DNA of 64,000 bases, taken from NCBI RefSeq assembly GCF_016862195.1, contig NZ_BOMM01000001.1:124001-188000 (forward strand), in the 5' to 3' direction. The notes beneath the pieces were generated by a model that was not told the origin of the DNA, made no database searches, and saw nothing but the letters and a program-made list of their open reading frames with translations. Below, one piece after another: positions 18,187 through 27,616 of this stretch (position 1 is the stretch's first letter; the number at the start of each line of letters is the position of its first letter). Origin of the DNA: Paractinoplanes ferrugineus. GTDB taxonomy: Bacteria; Actinomycetota; Actinomycetes; Mycobacteriales; Micromonosporaceae. A program made the translations under genes and the position numbers.

Positions 18187-18888
18187 GTGACCGCGCAGCT
18201 CAATGCTCGGGGTGACGTCGCGGTCCTTGTTCCTGCGGCCGGCGCCGGGTTGCGACTCGGGCCGGGGGGCCCGAAAGCGCTTCGCCTGCTTGCCGGGGAA
18301 CCACTGTTGGTGCATGCGATCAGGCGGGTGGCGGCGGCCCCTTCCGTGCGGGCGATAGTGGTCGCCGCTCCCGCGTCTGACGTGCAAGCCGTGCGCGAGT
18401 TGCTGGCCCCGGTCGCTGCGGTGACCGTGGTGCCGGGCGGCGCCGAGCGGCAGGAGTCCGTCTCTCTGGCCCTGGCTGCCGTCCCGCCGGGCATCGACAT
18501 CGTGCTCGTCCACGACGCGGCACGCGCGCTCACTCCACCGCAGCTCATCGAGGCGGTGGCGGCCGCGGTCCGGGCCGGTCATCCCGCGGTGATCCCGGTC
18601 CTTCCGGTGGTCGACACGATCAAGGAAGTGGGCCCGGGCCCCGAGCTCGAGGTCGTGCTCGGCACCGTCGACCGGGCCGTCCTGCGCAGCGTGCAGACAC
18701 CGCAGGGGTTCCGGCACGACGTGCTGGCGGCGGTGCATGCGGCGGCAGCCGATTCACTCACCGATGACGCGGGCCTCGTCGAGAAGGCGGGCCTGCCGGT
18801 CACCTGCGTCCCGGGTTCCGAGCTCGCCCTGAAGATCACGCGGCCGATGGACCTGATCCTGGCCGAGGCGCTGCTGCACGTATCGTGA
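18187..18888 (+). CDS. ispD: 2-C-methyl-D-erythritol 4-phosphate cytidylyltransferase
   Basis: Third step of the MEP isoprenoid pathway, forming CDP-methylerythritol. The 233-residue protein has the nucleotide-binding N-terminus [18 protein letters not shown] and the VHDAARAL motif. GTG start. It ends 4 bases before ispF, so both are probably cotranscribed from the carD promoter region. Confidence 0.95.
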   Translation: MTAQLNARGDVAVLVPAAGAGLRLGPGGPKALRLLAGEPLLVHAIRRVAAAPSVRAIVVAAPASDVQAVRELLAPVAAVTVVPGGAERQESVSLALAAVPPGIDIVLVHDAARALTPPQLIEAVAAAVRAGHPAVIPVLPVVDTIKEVGPGPELEVVLGTVDRAVLRSVQTPQGFRHDVLAAVHAAAADSLTDDAGLVEKAGLPVTCVPGSELALKITRPMDLILAEALLHVS

Positions 18889-18892
18889 TCGG

Positions 18893-19369
18893 GTGATCAA
18901 TCAGCGGGTCGGCATCGGCACCGACGTGCACGCGTTCGCCCCCGGACAGCCGTGCTGGGTGGCGGGTCTGCACTGGCCCGGCGAGGTCGGCCTGGCGGGG
19001 CACTCGGACGCCGATGTGGCTGCGCACGCGGCCTGCGACGCGCTGTTCGGCGCGGCCGGCCTGGGGGACCTGGGAAGCAATTTCGGTACGAGCCGACCCG
19101 AGTACGCCGGAGCTTCCGGCGTGGCATTGCTCACCGAGACCGTACGTCTCCTGCACGCCGCTTCGTTTCAGATCGTCAACGTCTCGATCCAGGTGATCGG
19201 CAACCGTCCCAAGATCGGTACTCGGCGGGCCGAGGCCCAGAAGGTCCTCTCCGAAGCGGTCGGGGCGCCGGTGACGGTCTCCGGCACCACGACCGACGGT
19301 CTCGGCCTGACCGGGCGCGGCGAAGGGCTGGCCGCCATGGCGATCGCGTTGGTCACCGCCCCGGAGTAG
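18893..19369 (+). CDS. ispF: 2-C-methyl-D-erythritol 2,4-cyclodiphosphate synthase
   Basis: Fifth MEP step, releasing CMP to make the cyclodiphosphate. The 158-residue trimeric enzyme keeps metal ligands Asp11, His13 and His45, the GHSDADV substrate motif and the signature [13 protein letters not shown]. The loop [14 protein letters not shown] lacks the His of the HFPDTD form in proteobacteria, a variation usual in actinobacteria. GTG start, 4 bases after ispD. It supplies precursors that could feed the UbiA enzyme nearby. Confidence 0.95.
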   Translation: MINQRVGIGTDVHAFAPGQPCWVAGLHWPGEVGLAGHSDADVAAHAACDALFGAAGLGDLGSNFGTSRPEYAGASGVALLTETVRLLHAASFQIVNVSIQVIGNRPKIGTRRAEAQKVLSEAVGAPVTVSGTTTDGLGLTGRGEGLAAMAIALVTAPE

Positions 19370-19423
19370 ATCGCGGACGGCCCCCGGGCCGCGATCCGTG
19401 CGCCCAGCGCCTACGCTCGACCC

Positions 19424-20605
19424 GTGGCCGCTCCACTCGATCCCGAGACCACGCCGGAGGAGTACCGGCAGCGGGCCCTGCTGCTCGCCGACCTCGGGCG
19501 CTATGACGAAGCGACCGAGGAGATCGCCGCTGGGCTGAGCGCGGAGCCGGGTGAGGCGTCCCTGCTCGCCACCCTCGCCCGCATCTACCTCGCGGCCGAG
19601 CAGCCGACCGAGGCCCTCGCCGCCGCCGAGCGGGCCGCCGCGTCCGCGCCCGACACCCTGCCCACGCTCGTGGTGCGCGCCATGGCCCTCAGCGACTCGC
19701 GCCGATATGCCGACGCCGCCCGGGTCGCTTCCGACATCCTGCGGCGCTGGCCCGCCGACGCGTACGCGCAGCGCACCGGTGCCGCCCTGCTCAGCGAGTC
19801 ACGCAACGGCCAGGAAGCGCTGAATGCCGCTTGGAACGGGGTGCGGGTCGCGCCCGCCGAAGCCGAGGCCCACCTGGTGCTGGCCGTCGTGGCCGCCCGG
19901 CTGCGGCTCTTCGACCTGGCCCAGCGGGCCTACGCGGAAGCACTCGACCTCGATCCGGCGATCGGCGAGGCGCAGAACGACGTCGGGATCGTCCGCTTCG
20001 AGCGGCGGCGCTGGGCACTGGCTCTCGAGGAGTTGGCCGACGACGCGTCGCTACCGGTGCCGGGCGAGGCGCCGGTGCCGGCGCCGGGCCCGGACGACGG
20101 GGCGTACCCTTCGCCGTTTCCCCGCCCCTATCCGGCGCCCGACCGGCCCGACCAGGAAGTTGCGCCCGAGCACACGTCCGCCGGCTGGACCGGGCAATCC
20201 GCGGTCAGCCGGCCCAGCAAACCGGTGCTGGACATGTCGTCCGACACCGTGCAGATCGTGCGTCGCGGTGCTTCGATCGCCGCGCAGGCCACCCTGATCG
20301 GGGCCGTGGTGACCGCCGGCATGATGCTGATCAGCGAGGGCATCTCGCGGGCGTGGGGCGGGTTGCTCGGCGTGCTCATCCTGGTCGGCGTGCTGATCTG
20401 GCTGGGTCGAGCGGTGCCGGGCCGACTCGGGCCGGCCCTCGCGCAGGTGCGGGCCGGGAACCGGCCGCTCGCGGCGGCGGCTTATCTGAGCTTCGCCGCC
20501 CCGGTGCTGCTGCCGGTCTACGCGGCCGTCGGCGGGGTGATCCCGCTGATCGCCGGCATGGTCCTGGCGGCCGCCGCGACCATGCTGCTGCTGACGAGGC
20601 GCTGA
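19424..20605 (+). CDS. TPR protein with C-terminal membrane segments
   Basis: The 393-residue protein has about five tetratricopeptide-like helical pairs (residues about 10-200), a Pro-rich cytoplasmic linker (about 210-275) and three or four hydrophobic helices (about 290-393). The arrangement suggests a cytoplasmic scaffold anchored at its C-terminus. GTG start 54 bases after ispF, so it may be read through from that operon. Specific role unknown. Confidence 0.8.
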   Translation: MAAPLDPETTPEEYRQRALLLADLGRYDEATEEIAAGLSAEPGEASLLATLARIYLAAEQPTEALAAAERAAASAPDTLPTLVVRAMALSDSRRYADAARVASDILRRWPADAYAQRTGAALLSESRNGQEALNAAWNGVRVAPAEAEAHLVLAVVAARLRLFDLAQRAYAEALDLDPAIGEAQNDVGIVRFERRRWALALEELADDASLPVPGEAPVPAPGPDDGAYPSPFPRPYPAPDRPDQEVAPEHTSAGWTGQSAVSRPSKPVLDMSSDTVQIVRRGASIAAQATLIGAVVTAGMMLISEGISRAWGGLLGVLILVGVLIWLGRAVPGRLGPALAQVRAGNRPLAAAAYLSFAAPVLLPVYAAVGGVIPLIAGMVLAAAATMLLLTRR

Positions 20606-20609
20606 CCGG

Positions 20610-20850
20610 GGCACCCGCGGGCAAAAGCACGGCACCCCCGCGGGCGGCACCCCCGCGGGCGGCACCCCCGCGGGCGGCAGCGCGGGACCCCGCGGGCGGC
20701 ACCCCCGTGGGCGGCAGCGCGGGACCCCGCGGGCGGCAGCCCCGCGGGCGGCAGCATGGGACCCCGCGGGCGGCACCTCCGCGGGCAAAAGCGCGGCACC
20801 CCGCGGGCAGCGCGGGCAGCGCCGCGGCACCCGCGGGCAGCAGTGCGTCC
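20610..20850. repeat. Tandem 15-bp GC-rich repeats between convergent genes
   Basis: Successive copies of a unit close to GGCACCCCCGCGGGC, with a longer variant containing GCGCGGGACCCC. CCGCGGG recurs in nearly every copy and can self-pair, so the transcript would fold strongly and could end both converging units. Confidence 0.8.
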
Positions 20851-20891
20851 GCGCTGCGGCCGGGGGTGGGGTGCGGTGTCAGGGTGCGGTG

Positions 20892-21935
20892 TCAGAGTGC
20901 GGGGGCGCTGGAGTCCAGGGCGTCGGCGTTCTGGGCGGACTCCAGCAGGGCGGGGGCGGGGACGCGGTGGTGCAGGGCGGCGCGCAGCATTGGTTCGGCC
21001 TCGGGGTGGTTCATGGTGTCCAGGGCCAGCAGGGCGGCTCCGGTGACCGGCGGGGTGTTCAGGATCGTCACCTCCACCTGGGGGGCCTGGTCGATGGCGC
21101 CGGCGACGACCTGGTCGTGCAGCTGGGGGTGGCGGGCTCGGAGGACGCCGCCGCCCAGCACCAGGGCGTGCTTCTCGGTGAGCAGGCCGAGCCGGGTGGC
21201 GGCCACCCGGTGCTGGGCCAGGATCTCCGTCGCCTGCCGGTCGACCAGCGCGGACGCCACTTCGTCGCCGGTGGCGGCCACCTCGAACAGCAGCGGGGAC
21301 AACTCGCGGATCCGGTCCATGGGCAGGTCACCGAAGTGCAGGGCGATGCTTACCGCTTCGACCGTGGGCAGGCCGAAGTGGGCGGCCACGGCGGGGGACA
21401 GGGCGGTCGGCCGGCCGCGGCCGTCTTCGCCCCGGGCGGCTTCACGCAGGGTGTGGTCGGCTAAGTCGTGACCGCCGCCCCAGTCACCGGAGATCGGGCC
21501 GAGGGCCACGAAGCGGGCGGTTCGGCCGTCGGCGGTGCGGCCCACGCAGTTCGTGCCGGCGCCGCACACCACGGTCACGGCGTCGGGTGTGGCGGTGCCG
21601 GCGCGCAGCAGGGCGAAGCAGTCGTTGTCCACTACGGTGCGCCGGGCCCAGGACGGTGCGGAGATCGCCTGGTGCAGGCGGGTCACCTCGATCGGCAGGT
21701 CGGCGCCGGCCAGGTAGACGGCAAGCGTGTCGATCGGGGTGCCGACCGGGAGGCCGGCCTCGGCGTGCACGGCCCGGATCAGCCGGCCCAGCACCTCGAC
21801 GGTGCCGGGCAGGCCGATGTTGTGCGGTGACGACGTGCCGCCTCGGACGAAGCCCAGGACCTGGCCGGATTCGTCGCCGAGCACCACGTCCGTCTTCGAG
21901 TTGCCACCGTCGACGGCCAGATAGAGCGCTCTCAT
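20892..21935 (-). CDS. csnK: BadF/BcrA-type sugar kinase (CsnK-like, amino-sugar kinase)
   Basis: The 347-residue ATPase of the BadF/N-acetylglucosamine-kinase family has the phosphate-1 motif LAVDGGNSKTDVVLG, VVCGAGTNCVG and the late LGGGVL adenosine motif. Start ATG 21935 overlaps the upstream glycosidase stop (ATGA), preferred to ATG 21944. It is the last gene of a ROK-SBP-permease-permease-GH4-kinase operon, the order of Streptomyces csnR-E-F-G-H-K, so the likely substrate is glucosamine or a chitosan-derived sugar. The symbol is by synteny. Confidence 0.85.
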   Translation of the reverse strand: MRALYLAVDGGNSKTDVVLGDESGQVLGFVRGGTSSPHNIGLPGTVEVLGRLIRAVHAEAGLPVGTPIDTLAVYLAGADLPIEVTRLHQAISAPSWARRTVVDNDCFALLRAGTATPDAVTVVCGAGTNCVGRTADGRTARFVALGPISGDWGGGHDLADHTLREAARGEDGRGRPTALSPAVAAHFGLPTVEAVSIALHFGDLPMDRIRELSPLLFEVAATGDEVASALVDRQATEILAQHRVAATRLGLLTEKHALVLGGGVLRARHPQLHDQVVAGAIDQAPQVEVTILNTPPVTGAALLALDTMNHPEAEPMLRAALHHRVPAPALLESAQNADALDSSAPAL

Positions 21936-23188
21936 GAGGCCCACGCGAGATGGGCGCGGCCGGCCGCGAGGAGCTTGTCGGTCAGGGCGTCCGCGTATTC
22001 GTGCTGGCCGATCAGCGGGTGGGCGAGCAGGGCCCGGTAAACCCGTTGGCGGCCGCCCCGGAGCGCGGCGTCGAGCGCCAGTTCCTCGTACCCGCAGACG
22101 TGCGCGATGAGGCCGGACAGATCTGGCGGCAGTGCGGTGACCGGCAACGGAGCCGGGCCGTCGAGGCCCGCTCGGGCCGAGACCTCGATGACCGCCTCGG
22201 AGGGGAGGAAGGGCAGGACACCGTTGTTGCGCACGTTTACCGAGTGGACCGAATTGTCGTCAAAGCCGTGGAGTGACGCCAGCAGGCCGACCGCGGCCTC
22301 GGAGTAGTAGGCGCCGCCGCGCTCGCCGAGGAGCGCGGGCTTCTCGACCAGGTCCACGTCCCGGTACATGTCGAGGAGGATGGCCTCGATCTCGGCGACA
22401 CGCTGTCCGCGGGTCTGCGCGCCACGGGACTCCCGGACGTGCTTGTCGTGGCTGTAGAAGTAGGAGAGGTAGTAGGACGGGACGTTGCCGAGGGTGGTCA
22501 GCACGGCGGGGTCGATGTCCACCTCGGCGGCGATCTCCGGCAGGTGCCGGGAAAGCAGCGAGGGGAGCTGGTCGACGCCGTCCACATAGGCGGCCCGCTC
22601 CCACGTCAGGTGATTGAGGCCGACGTGATCGAGCACCACCGACGACGGCGCCACGCCCAGGTAGCCGGCGAACCGGCGCTGGAACCCGATCGCCACGTTG
22701 CACAGGCCGACCGCCCGATGGCCGGCATCGAGCAGCGCGCGGGTCACGATGCCGACCGGGTTGGTGAAGTCGACGATCCACGCACCCGGCTTCGCCCGCT
22801 GCCGGATCCGGGCCGCGACGTCGAGCACGATCGGGACCGTACGCAAGGCTTTGCCGAGCCCGCCCGCGCCGGTCGTCTCCTGGCCGACGCAGCCGCACTC
22901 CAGCGGGAACGTCTCGTCGCTGATCCGCGCCTGCTGGCCGCCGACCCGCAGCTGGATGACCGCGGCGTCGGCGTCGGTGACCCCGGCGTCGAGGTCGGTG
23001 GTCCAGGTGACCTTTCCGGGGTGACCCTGAGCAGCGAAGATCCGAGCGGAGAAGGCGCCGACGATCTCCAAGCGCTCAGACGCGGGGTCGACAAGGACCA
23101 ACTCGTCGACCATCGAGCCGAGCCGCGCGAAGCCGTCCACCAGCTCCGGCGTGTAGGTCGACCCGCCCCCGATGACTGCGATTTTCAC
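21932..23188 (-). CDS. csnH: GH4 glycosidase (CsnH-like)
   Basis: A 418-residue NAD- and metal-dependent family 4 glycosidase. It starts with a Rossmann loop (KIAVIGGGSTYTPEL); metal ligands are Cys163 in GLCNVA and His193 in LNHLTW. Such enzymes cleave intracellular, often phosphorylated, beta-glycosides by an oxidation-elimination mechanism. In this operon it should split imported chitosan oligosaccharides to glucosamine. It begins 13 bases after the second permease and overlaps the kinase start. Confidence 0.9.
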   Translation of the reverse strand: MKIAVIGGGSTYTPELVDGFARLGSMVDELVLVDPASERLEIVGAFSARIFAAQGHPGKVTWTTDLDAGVTDADAAVIQLRVGGQQARISDETFPLECGCVGQETTGAGGLGKALRTVPIVLDVAARIRQRAKPGAWIVDFTNPVGIVTRALLDAGHRAVGLCNVAIGFQRRFAGYLGVAPSSVVLDHVGLNHLTWERAAYVDGVDQLPSLLSRHLPEIAAEVDIDPAVLTTLGNVPSYYLSYFYSHDKHVRESRGAQTRGQRVAEIEAILLDMYRDVDLVEKPALLGERGGAYYSEAAVGLLASLHGFDDNSVHSVNVRNNGVLPFLPSEAVIEVSARAGLDGPAPLPVTALPPDLSGLIAHVCGYEELALDAALRGGRQRVYRALLAHPLIGQHEYADALTDKLLAAGRAHLAWAS

Positions 23189-23201
23189 CCTTTACTCCAC
23201 C

Positions 23202-24080
23202 TTATTTTTGGCCAGTCAACGTGATGCCCTGCACGAACGCGCGCTGGGCAAAGAAGAAAATGATTATCAGTGGGGCCATGGCCAGCACCGTTGCGGCCGT
23301 GACCAGGTTCCAGTCGACATGGTGGACGGTCCGGAACGACGCCAGGCCCAGGGTCAGCGTCCACGAGTGTTCGTTTTCGCTCGTGTAGAGCAGTGGCCCG
23401 TAGTAGTCGTTCCAGCAGAAGAAGAACTGGAACAGGCCGGCTGCCGCGATGCCGGGCCGGGCCATCGGCAGCACCACCCGCAGCAGCGTGCGCCACTCGC
23501 CGCAGCCGTCGACCCGGGCCGCGTCGAGGTACTCCGTCGGGATGGTCAGCAGGAACTGCCGCAGCAGGAAGATGGTGAACGCGTCGCCGAACAGGGCCGG
23601 GACGATGAGCGGCGCGAGCGATCCGGTGAGGCCGTAACGGGCCCACATCAGGTAGAGCGGAACGGTCACGACCTGCGGCGGGAGCATCATCACGCAGATG
23701 ATGGTCAGGAACAGGGCGTTCTGGCCACGGAACTTCAACTTCGCCAACGCGTACGCGGCGGGCACGCTGGACAGCAGGGTGAGCAGCGTGACCGACACCG
23801 CGTAGCTGACGGTGTTGAGCAGATAGCGCGGCAGCGGCGTCGACCGGAACACGTTCACGTAGTTCTCGAAGTGCCAGGTGTCGGGCCAGTAGTTGCTGGT
23901 CAGCGCCTGCTTGCTGGTCATCAGCGAGAGCAGCACCAGGTAGACGACCGGGGTCAGGAACATGATGACCAGCACGATCGCGATGCTGTGCCGGGCGATC
24001 CAGGCCAGCCGGTTCTGCCGCTTGGCCTTGTGGTTCACTTCGACGATCGGCGGTGCCGGTAGCTCCAAGACCGCGGTCAT
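23202..24080 (-). CDS. csnG: Sugar ABC transporter permease, MalG type (CsnG-like)
   Basis: The 292-residue inner-membrane permease has six hydrophobic helices and the EAA loop EYLDAARVDGCGEWRTLLRV that docks the ATPase. ATG 24080 overlaps the stop of the first permease (ATGA); the open frame further upstream is a shadow of that gene. No ATPase gene is in the operon, as in other systems served by MsiK. Confidence 0.9.
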   Translation of the reverse strand: MTAVLELPAPPIVEVNHKAKRQNRLAWIARHSIAIVLVIMFLTPVVYLVLLSLMTSKQALTSNYWPDTWHFENYVNVFRSTPLPRYLLNTVSYAVSVTLLTLLSSVPAAYALAKLKFRGQNALFLTIICVMMLPPQVVTVPLYLMWARYGLTGSLAPLIVPALFGDAFTIFLLRQFLLTIPTEYLDAARVDGCGEWRTLLRVVLPMARPGIAAAGLFQFFFCWNDYYGPLLYTSENEHSWTLTLGLASFRTVHHVDWNLVTAATVLAMAPLIIIFFFAQRAFVQGITLTGQK

Positions 24081-24997
24081 GCTTCCTCCCCGGAGAATGC
24101 GCGCGCTCGGCGCATCAGGATCACGGTGACCGCGAGCGCGACCACGAACAGCACGATCGCCAGCGCGTTGGCGTAGCCGAGCGCGTTGTAGCGGAATCCG
24201 ACGGTGTAGAGCCAGAGGGGATAGGTGAAGGTGGAGCCCTCCGGGTAGCCGAAGGACTGGGAGATGCCGGCCCCGACGGTGGCCTGCCCGCTGGCGATCG
24301 AGCCGGCCACCGCCGCCTGGTCGAAGTACTGCAACGTGTAGATCACGCCGGTGACCGCCGCGAACAGGATCACCGGCCGGATCGACGGCAGCGTTATCGA
24401 CCGGAACCGGTGCCAGGCGTTCGCACCGTCGAGCGACGCGGCCTCGTAGAGGCTTTCCGGAACGCCCAGCACGGCGGCCAGGAAGATCACCAGCAGGTCG
24501 CCGACGGCCCACAGGCCGAGCAGGACCAGCGCTGGCTTGGCCCAAGTCGGTGAGTTGAACCAGAGCGGACCGCTGATGCCGATCTTCTCCAGGAAGTGGT
24601 CGACCGGGCCGGTGCCCGGCTTGAGCAGGTAGACGAACGCGATGGTGGCGGCCACCGGCGGGATCAGCGACGGCAGGTAGAACACCGTACGGAAGAAACC
24701 GGCGCCCCGGCGCAGCTGCGCGAGCAGCATCGACAGGCCGAGCGCCCCGATGATCCGCGCCGGGACGAAGACCACCACCATCCACAGCGTGTTGCGAACG
24801 GCCTGGAGCAGGAACGGGTCGTCGGCCATCTGCCGGTAGTTGTCCAGGCCGACCCACTGCGGCACGGAGAGCAGGTCGAACTTCGTGAAGGAGAAGTAGA
24901 CCGCCGAGCCCAGGGGGTAGAGGAAGAACACCGCGATGCCGATGAGCGCGGGCGCCAGGAACGACAGGGTCGTCAAATTCTTCCGTACGGTGTGCAT
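24077..24997 (-). CDS. csnF: Sugar ABC transporter permease, MalF type (CsnF-like)
   Basis: The 306-residue permease has an N-terminal helix plus a five-to-six-helix core and the EAA motif ESLYEAASLDGANAWHRFRS. It starts 3 bases after the binding-protein stop and overlaps the next permease. It forms a heterodimeric channel with the downstream product for chitosan oligosaccharides (inferred from operon context). Confidence 0.9.
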   Translation of the reverse strand: MHTVRKNLTTLSFLAPALIGIAVFFLYPLGSAVYFSFTKFDLLSVPQWVGLDNYRQMADDPFLLQAVRNTLWMVVVFVPARIIGALGLSMLLAQLRRGAGFFRTVFYLPSLIPPVAATIAFVYLLKPGTGPVDHFLEKIGISGPLWFNSPTWAKPALVLLGLWAVGDLLVIFLAAVLGVPESLYEAASLDGANAWHRFRSITLPSIRPVILFAAVTGVIYTLQYFDQAAVAGSIASGQATVGAGISQSFGYPEGSTFTYPLWLYTVGFRYNALGYANALAIVLFVVALAVTVILMRRARAFSGEEA

Positions 24998-25000
24998 GTC

Positions 25001-26311
25001 TCAGCCGCCGAGCTGCATGACGCTGTTGATCTGCTGGTCGGCGGTCCGCAGCCCGGAGTCGAGATCCTTGACCTTGCCGGCCTGGTAGTTCGTCAGGAAC
25101 TGACCGAAGGTCTCCTGGTAGGCCGGGCCGGAGGCGGACGGCGGCGTGGTCATCGAGTTCGGGTTGTTGAAGATGTCGATGAACGTCTTGAAGTCGGGGT
25201 CCGAGCTCAGCGTCGGGTCGGCGATCGCCTTGGTCGTGGTCGGCACGTTCTTGAGCAACCCGGCCAGTTTCGTCACCGCGGCGTCATCGGTGGTCAAATA
25301 TTTGATCAGTTCCCAGGCCGCTTCGGGGTTCTTGGCGTTCTTCGAGATGCCCATGATGTTGCCGGTGACGTAACCGCCGCCGTAGCCGGCGCTGTCGGCC
25401 GTCGGGAGCGGCGCTACGCCGTACTTCAGCGCGGGTGATTGGTCTTTGAGGAACGCGAGCCGGTACTCGGCGTCGATGTTTATCGCGACCTGGCCCTTCT
25501 GGAACGCGTTGTCGGTGCTGAACTCGTCACCGAGGCCGGCCTTGAACTTGGTCAACTTGTCGTAGCCGTACCAGTCGACGAGGCTCTTCTGCCAGTTCAG
25601 CAGGGTCTTCCAGTTGGGGTCGGCGCCGATCGCCGACTTGCCGTCGGCGGTGAGCCACTTGGCGCCGGTGGCCGGGGCGAGGTGGGCGGCGGCGTTCTCG
25701 TAGAAGTCGTAGAGCGGCAGGAAACCGACGGTCTTGAGCGAGCCGTCGGGGTTGCGCACGGTCAGCTTCTTGGCGTCCTCGGTCAGTTCGTCGAGGGTCT
25801 TCGGCGGCCCGGCGATGCCCGCCTTGGCGAACATGTCCTTGTTGTAGAACATGCCGTAGGCGTCGGCGAGGAACGGCATCGCGCAGCGTTTGCCGCCGAA
25901 CTCGGTGTACTGCCGGGTGGTGGCGTTCAACTGGTTGAGGTCCACTTTGTCCCGGCTGAGGTACGGGTTGAGATCCACCCACGCGCCCGAGGAGCAGAAC
26001 TTGCCGACGATGTCGGTGGAGTAGGAGAGGCCGATGTCGGGTCCGTTGCCGGCCCCGATCGCCTGGGTGACCTTGGAGTCGTCCTGCCCGGACTTCACCG
26101 TGACCTTGATGTTGGGGTGGCTCGCCTCGAAGTCCTTGACCACCGTGTCGATGGCTGCGGCCTCGCGCTCGGCGAAGAAGTGCCAGAGCTCGACGGTGCC
26201 GCTGACCGAAGCGCCGGGGTTGGCGATCTTGGTTTCCTTGGGAGCGGGGGTGCAGGCGGCAGTTGTCAGCAAAGTAAGGGCAAAAAGGGCATAGGGTATC
26301 CGCTTGTTCAC
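25001..26311 (-). CDS. csnE: Extracellular oligosaccharide-binding lipoprotein (CsnE-like)
   Basis: The 436-residue family 1 solute-binding protein has a lipoprotein signal with lipobox LTTAAC (Cys20). Internal features such as GTVELWHFFAEREAAAID, FLADAYGMFYNKDMF and the late GGGYVTGNIMGIS are typical of sugar binders. It captures oligosaccharides outside the membrane for the two permeases. It lies 21 bases downstream of the ROK regulator. Confidence 0.92.
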   Translation of the reverse strand: MNKRIPYALFALTLLTTAACTPAPKETKIANPGASVSGTVELWHFFAEREAAAIDTVVKDFEASHPNIKVTVKSGQDDSKVTQAIGAGNGPDIGLSYSTDIVGKFCSSGAWVDLNPYLSRDKVDLNQLNATTRQYTEFGGKRCAMPFLADAYGMFYNKDMFAKAGIAGPPKTLDELTEDAKKLTVRNPDGSLKTVGFLPLYDFYENAAAHLAPATGAKWLTADGKSAIGADPNWKTLLNWQKSLVDWYGYDKLTKFKAGLGDEFSTDNAFQKGQVAINIDAEYRLAFLKDQSPALKYGVAPLPTADSAGYGGGYVTGNIMGISKNAKNPEAAWELIKYLTTDDAAVTKLAGLLKNVPTTTKAIADPTLSSDPDFKTFIDIFNNPNSMTTPPSASGPAYQETFGQFLTNYQAGKVKDLDSGLRTADQQINSVMQLGG

Positions 26312-26332
26312 TTCAGGCCTCTCAGAAAAGCG

Positions 26333-27505
26333 TCAGCTGTCGCGAATGTTGGCGATGAGGGCTTCCCGGACCGCGGCGAGGCCGGCGTCCAGCGCGCCGA
26401 GCAACACCGCGTCGTCGTCGAGGGTGGTCACCGCGATCGAGCTCTCCAGCGGCGCCGCGCGGCGGAACGCGGCGGTCACCGCGGCCAGCAACGTCTCGCC
26501 GCCGGCCTGCGCGATCGGGCCGGCGAGCACAACCAGATAGGGATCGAGCACGGCGATCACCGCGGCCAGGCCGACCGTGACCCGGTCGGCGAGGGTGTTG
26601 AGGAATTCGCCGGGTGAGTCGGTGGCGGCCCGCACCACGTCGGCCGGTGTGCGGCCGGCGATGCCGTGGTCCCGGGCCAGGTCCATCAGCGCCGCCCCGC
26701 CGAAGAGGTCCTGCAGGTCGAGTTTGCGATCGGTGGAATCGGGCGCGTAGAGCGGCATGTAGCCGATCTCGCCGGCGCCGCCGCGGGCACCCCGCATGAG
26801 CTTGCCGGCGATGTCGATGGCCAGACCGAGACCGTCCTGACCCATCCAGAGCAGCGCGAAGCTCTCCGCGTCGCGTCCGGTGCCGCGGTTGCGCTCGGCC
26901 ACCGCGGCCAGGTTCACGTCGTTGTCGACGCCGACGTGGGTGCCGAGCGCCGCGGCGATCTCCGGCACCAGACCGGTCCGGCCGAAGCCGGGGACGTCCA
27001 CGTGCCGGATGGTGTTGGTGCGGGCGTCCCACGAGCCGGGGACGCCGAGCTGCACGTGCCGGATGCGGTCGGCCGGCACGCCGGCCTCCTCGCCCAGCTG
27101 GGCGACCACGTCGACGATCGCGCCCGCGGGTTCGGTGGCGAGGAAGTCGATCCGCGACTCGAACCGGGCGCGGACGCGGCCGGTCAGGTCGCAGAGAGCG
27201 GCGGTGACCGACGGCGTACCGCTGGTGCCGACGTCGCGGACCGAGATCGCGACCGCGTACGCGGCGTCCGGGTTGGCCGCGTAGATCTCGGCGTTCGGCC
27301 CGGGTCGGCCGCTGTTGTGACCCACCACGTTGACCAGGCCGGCGTCGACGAGCCGGCGCAGGACCTCGGAGATGGTCGGCGTGGACAGGGCGGTGAGCTT
27401 GCGCAAGTCGGAGCGGGTGAGCATCCCTGGGTCGAGCAGGTGAGCCAGAGCTGCGCTCTCGTTCATGGCGCGGAGCAGCTTGGACGATCCGGCCAGACGG
27501 GTCAA
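26333..27505 (-). CDS. csnR: ROK-family repressor (CsnR-like)
   Basis: N-terminal winged helix (SDLRKLTALSTPTISEVLRRLVDAGLV) followed by a ROK sugar-sensing domain with DNDVNLAAVAERN. The usual ROK zinc site is lost: GGAGEIGYMPLY has Tyr where His is normal and no Cys cluster follows. The frame opens at TTG 27529, but TTG 27505 is chosen because AGGGAG sits 5 bases before it, giving 390 residues; this leaves the palindrome at 27529-27543 upstream. By order it matches Streptomyces csnR, the repressor of chitosanase, and it should control both its own operon and the divergent chitosanase. Confidence 0.9.
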   Translation of the reverse strand: MTRLAGSSKLLRAMNESAALAHLLDPGMLTRSDLRKLTALSTPTISEVLRRLVDAGLVNVVGHNSGRPGPNAEIYAANPDAAYAVAISVRDVGTSGTPSVTAALCDLTGRVRARFESRIDFLATEPAGAIVDVVAQLGEEAGVPADRIRHVQLGVPGSWDARTNTIRHVDVPGFGRTGLVPEIAAALGTHVGVDNDVNLAAVAERNRGTGRDAESFALLWMGQDGLGLAIDIAGKLMRGARGGAGEIGYMPLYAPDSTDRKLDLQDLFGGAALMDLARDHGIAGRTPADVVRAATDSPGEFLNTLADRVTVGLAAVIAVLDPYLVVLAGPIAQAGGETLLAAVTAAFRRAAPLESSIAVTTLDDDAVLLGALDAGLAAVREALIANIRDS

Positions 27506-27528
27506 CGGGGCTCCCTGCGGGATAGGCA

Positions 27529-27543
27529 AACTGACTAACAGTT
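27529..27543. promoter_or_regulatory. Putative ROK operator (AACTGACTAACAGTT)
   Basis: Inverted arms AACTG and CAGTT separated by 5 bases, just upstream of the regulator's preferred start. The reverse strand carries AACTGTTAG, and the same AACTGTT half-site occurs before the chitosanase gene at 27632. This supports shared autoregulated control. Confidence 0.6.
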
Positions 27544-27616
27544 GCTCGGACGGTAGACAGGCCCTTCCCCCGTGTCAAGGCCCACATCGCAGACTAGACC
27601 CCGTCATCGACAGCTA

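Noticed and set aside
18320..18523. Small minus-strand frame inside ispD
   Set aside because: Antisense to a well-defined enzyme; no initiation signals.
20610..20850. CRISPR-like array
   Set aside because: Units are contiguous without unique spacers and no cas genes are near. The same reasoning applies to 43284-43410 and 46362-46505.
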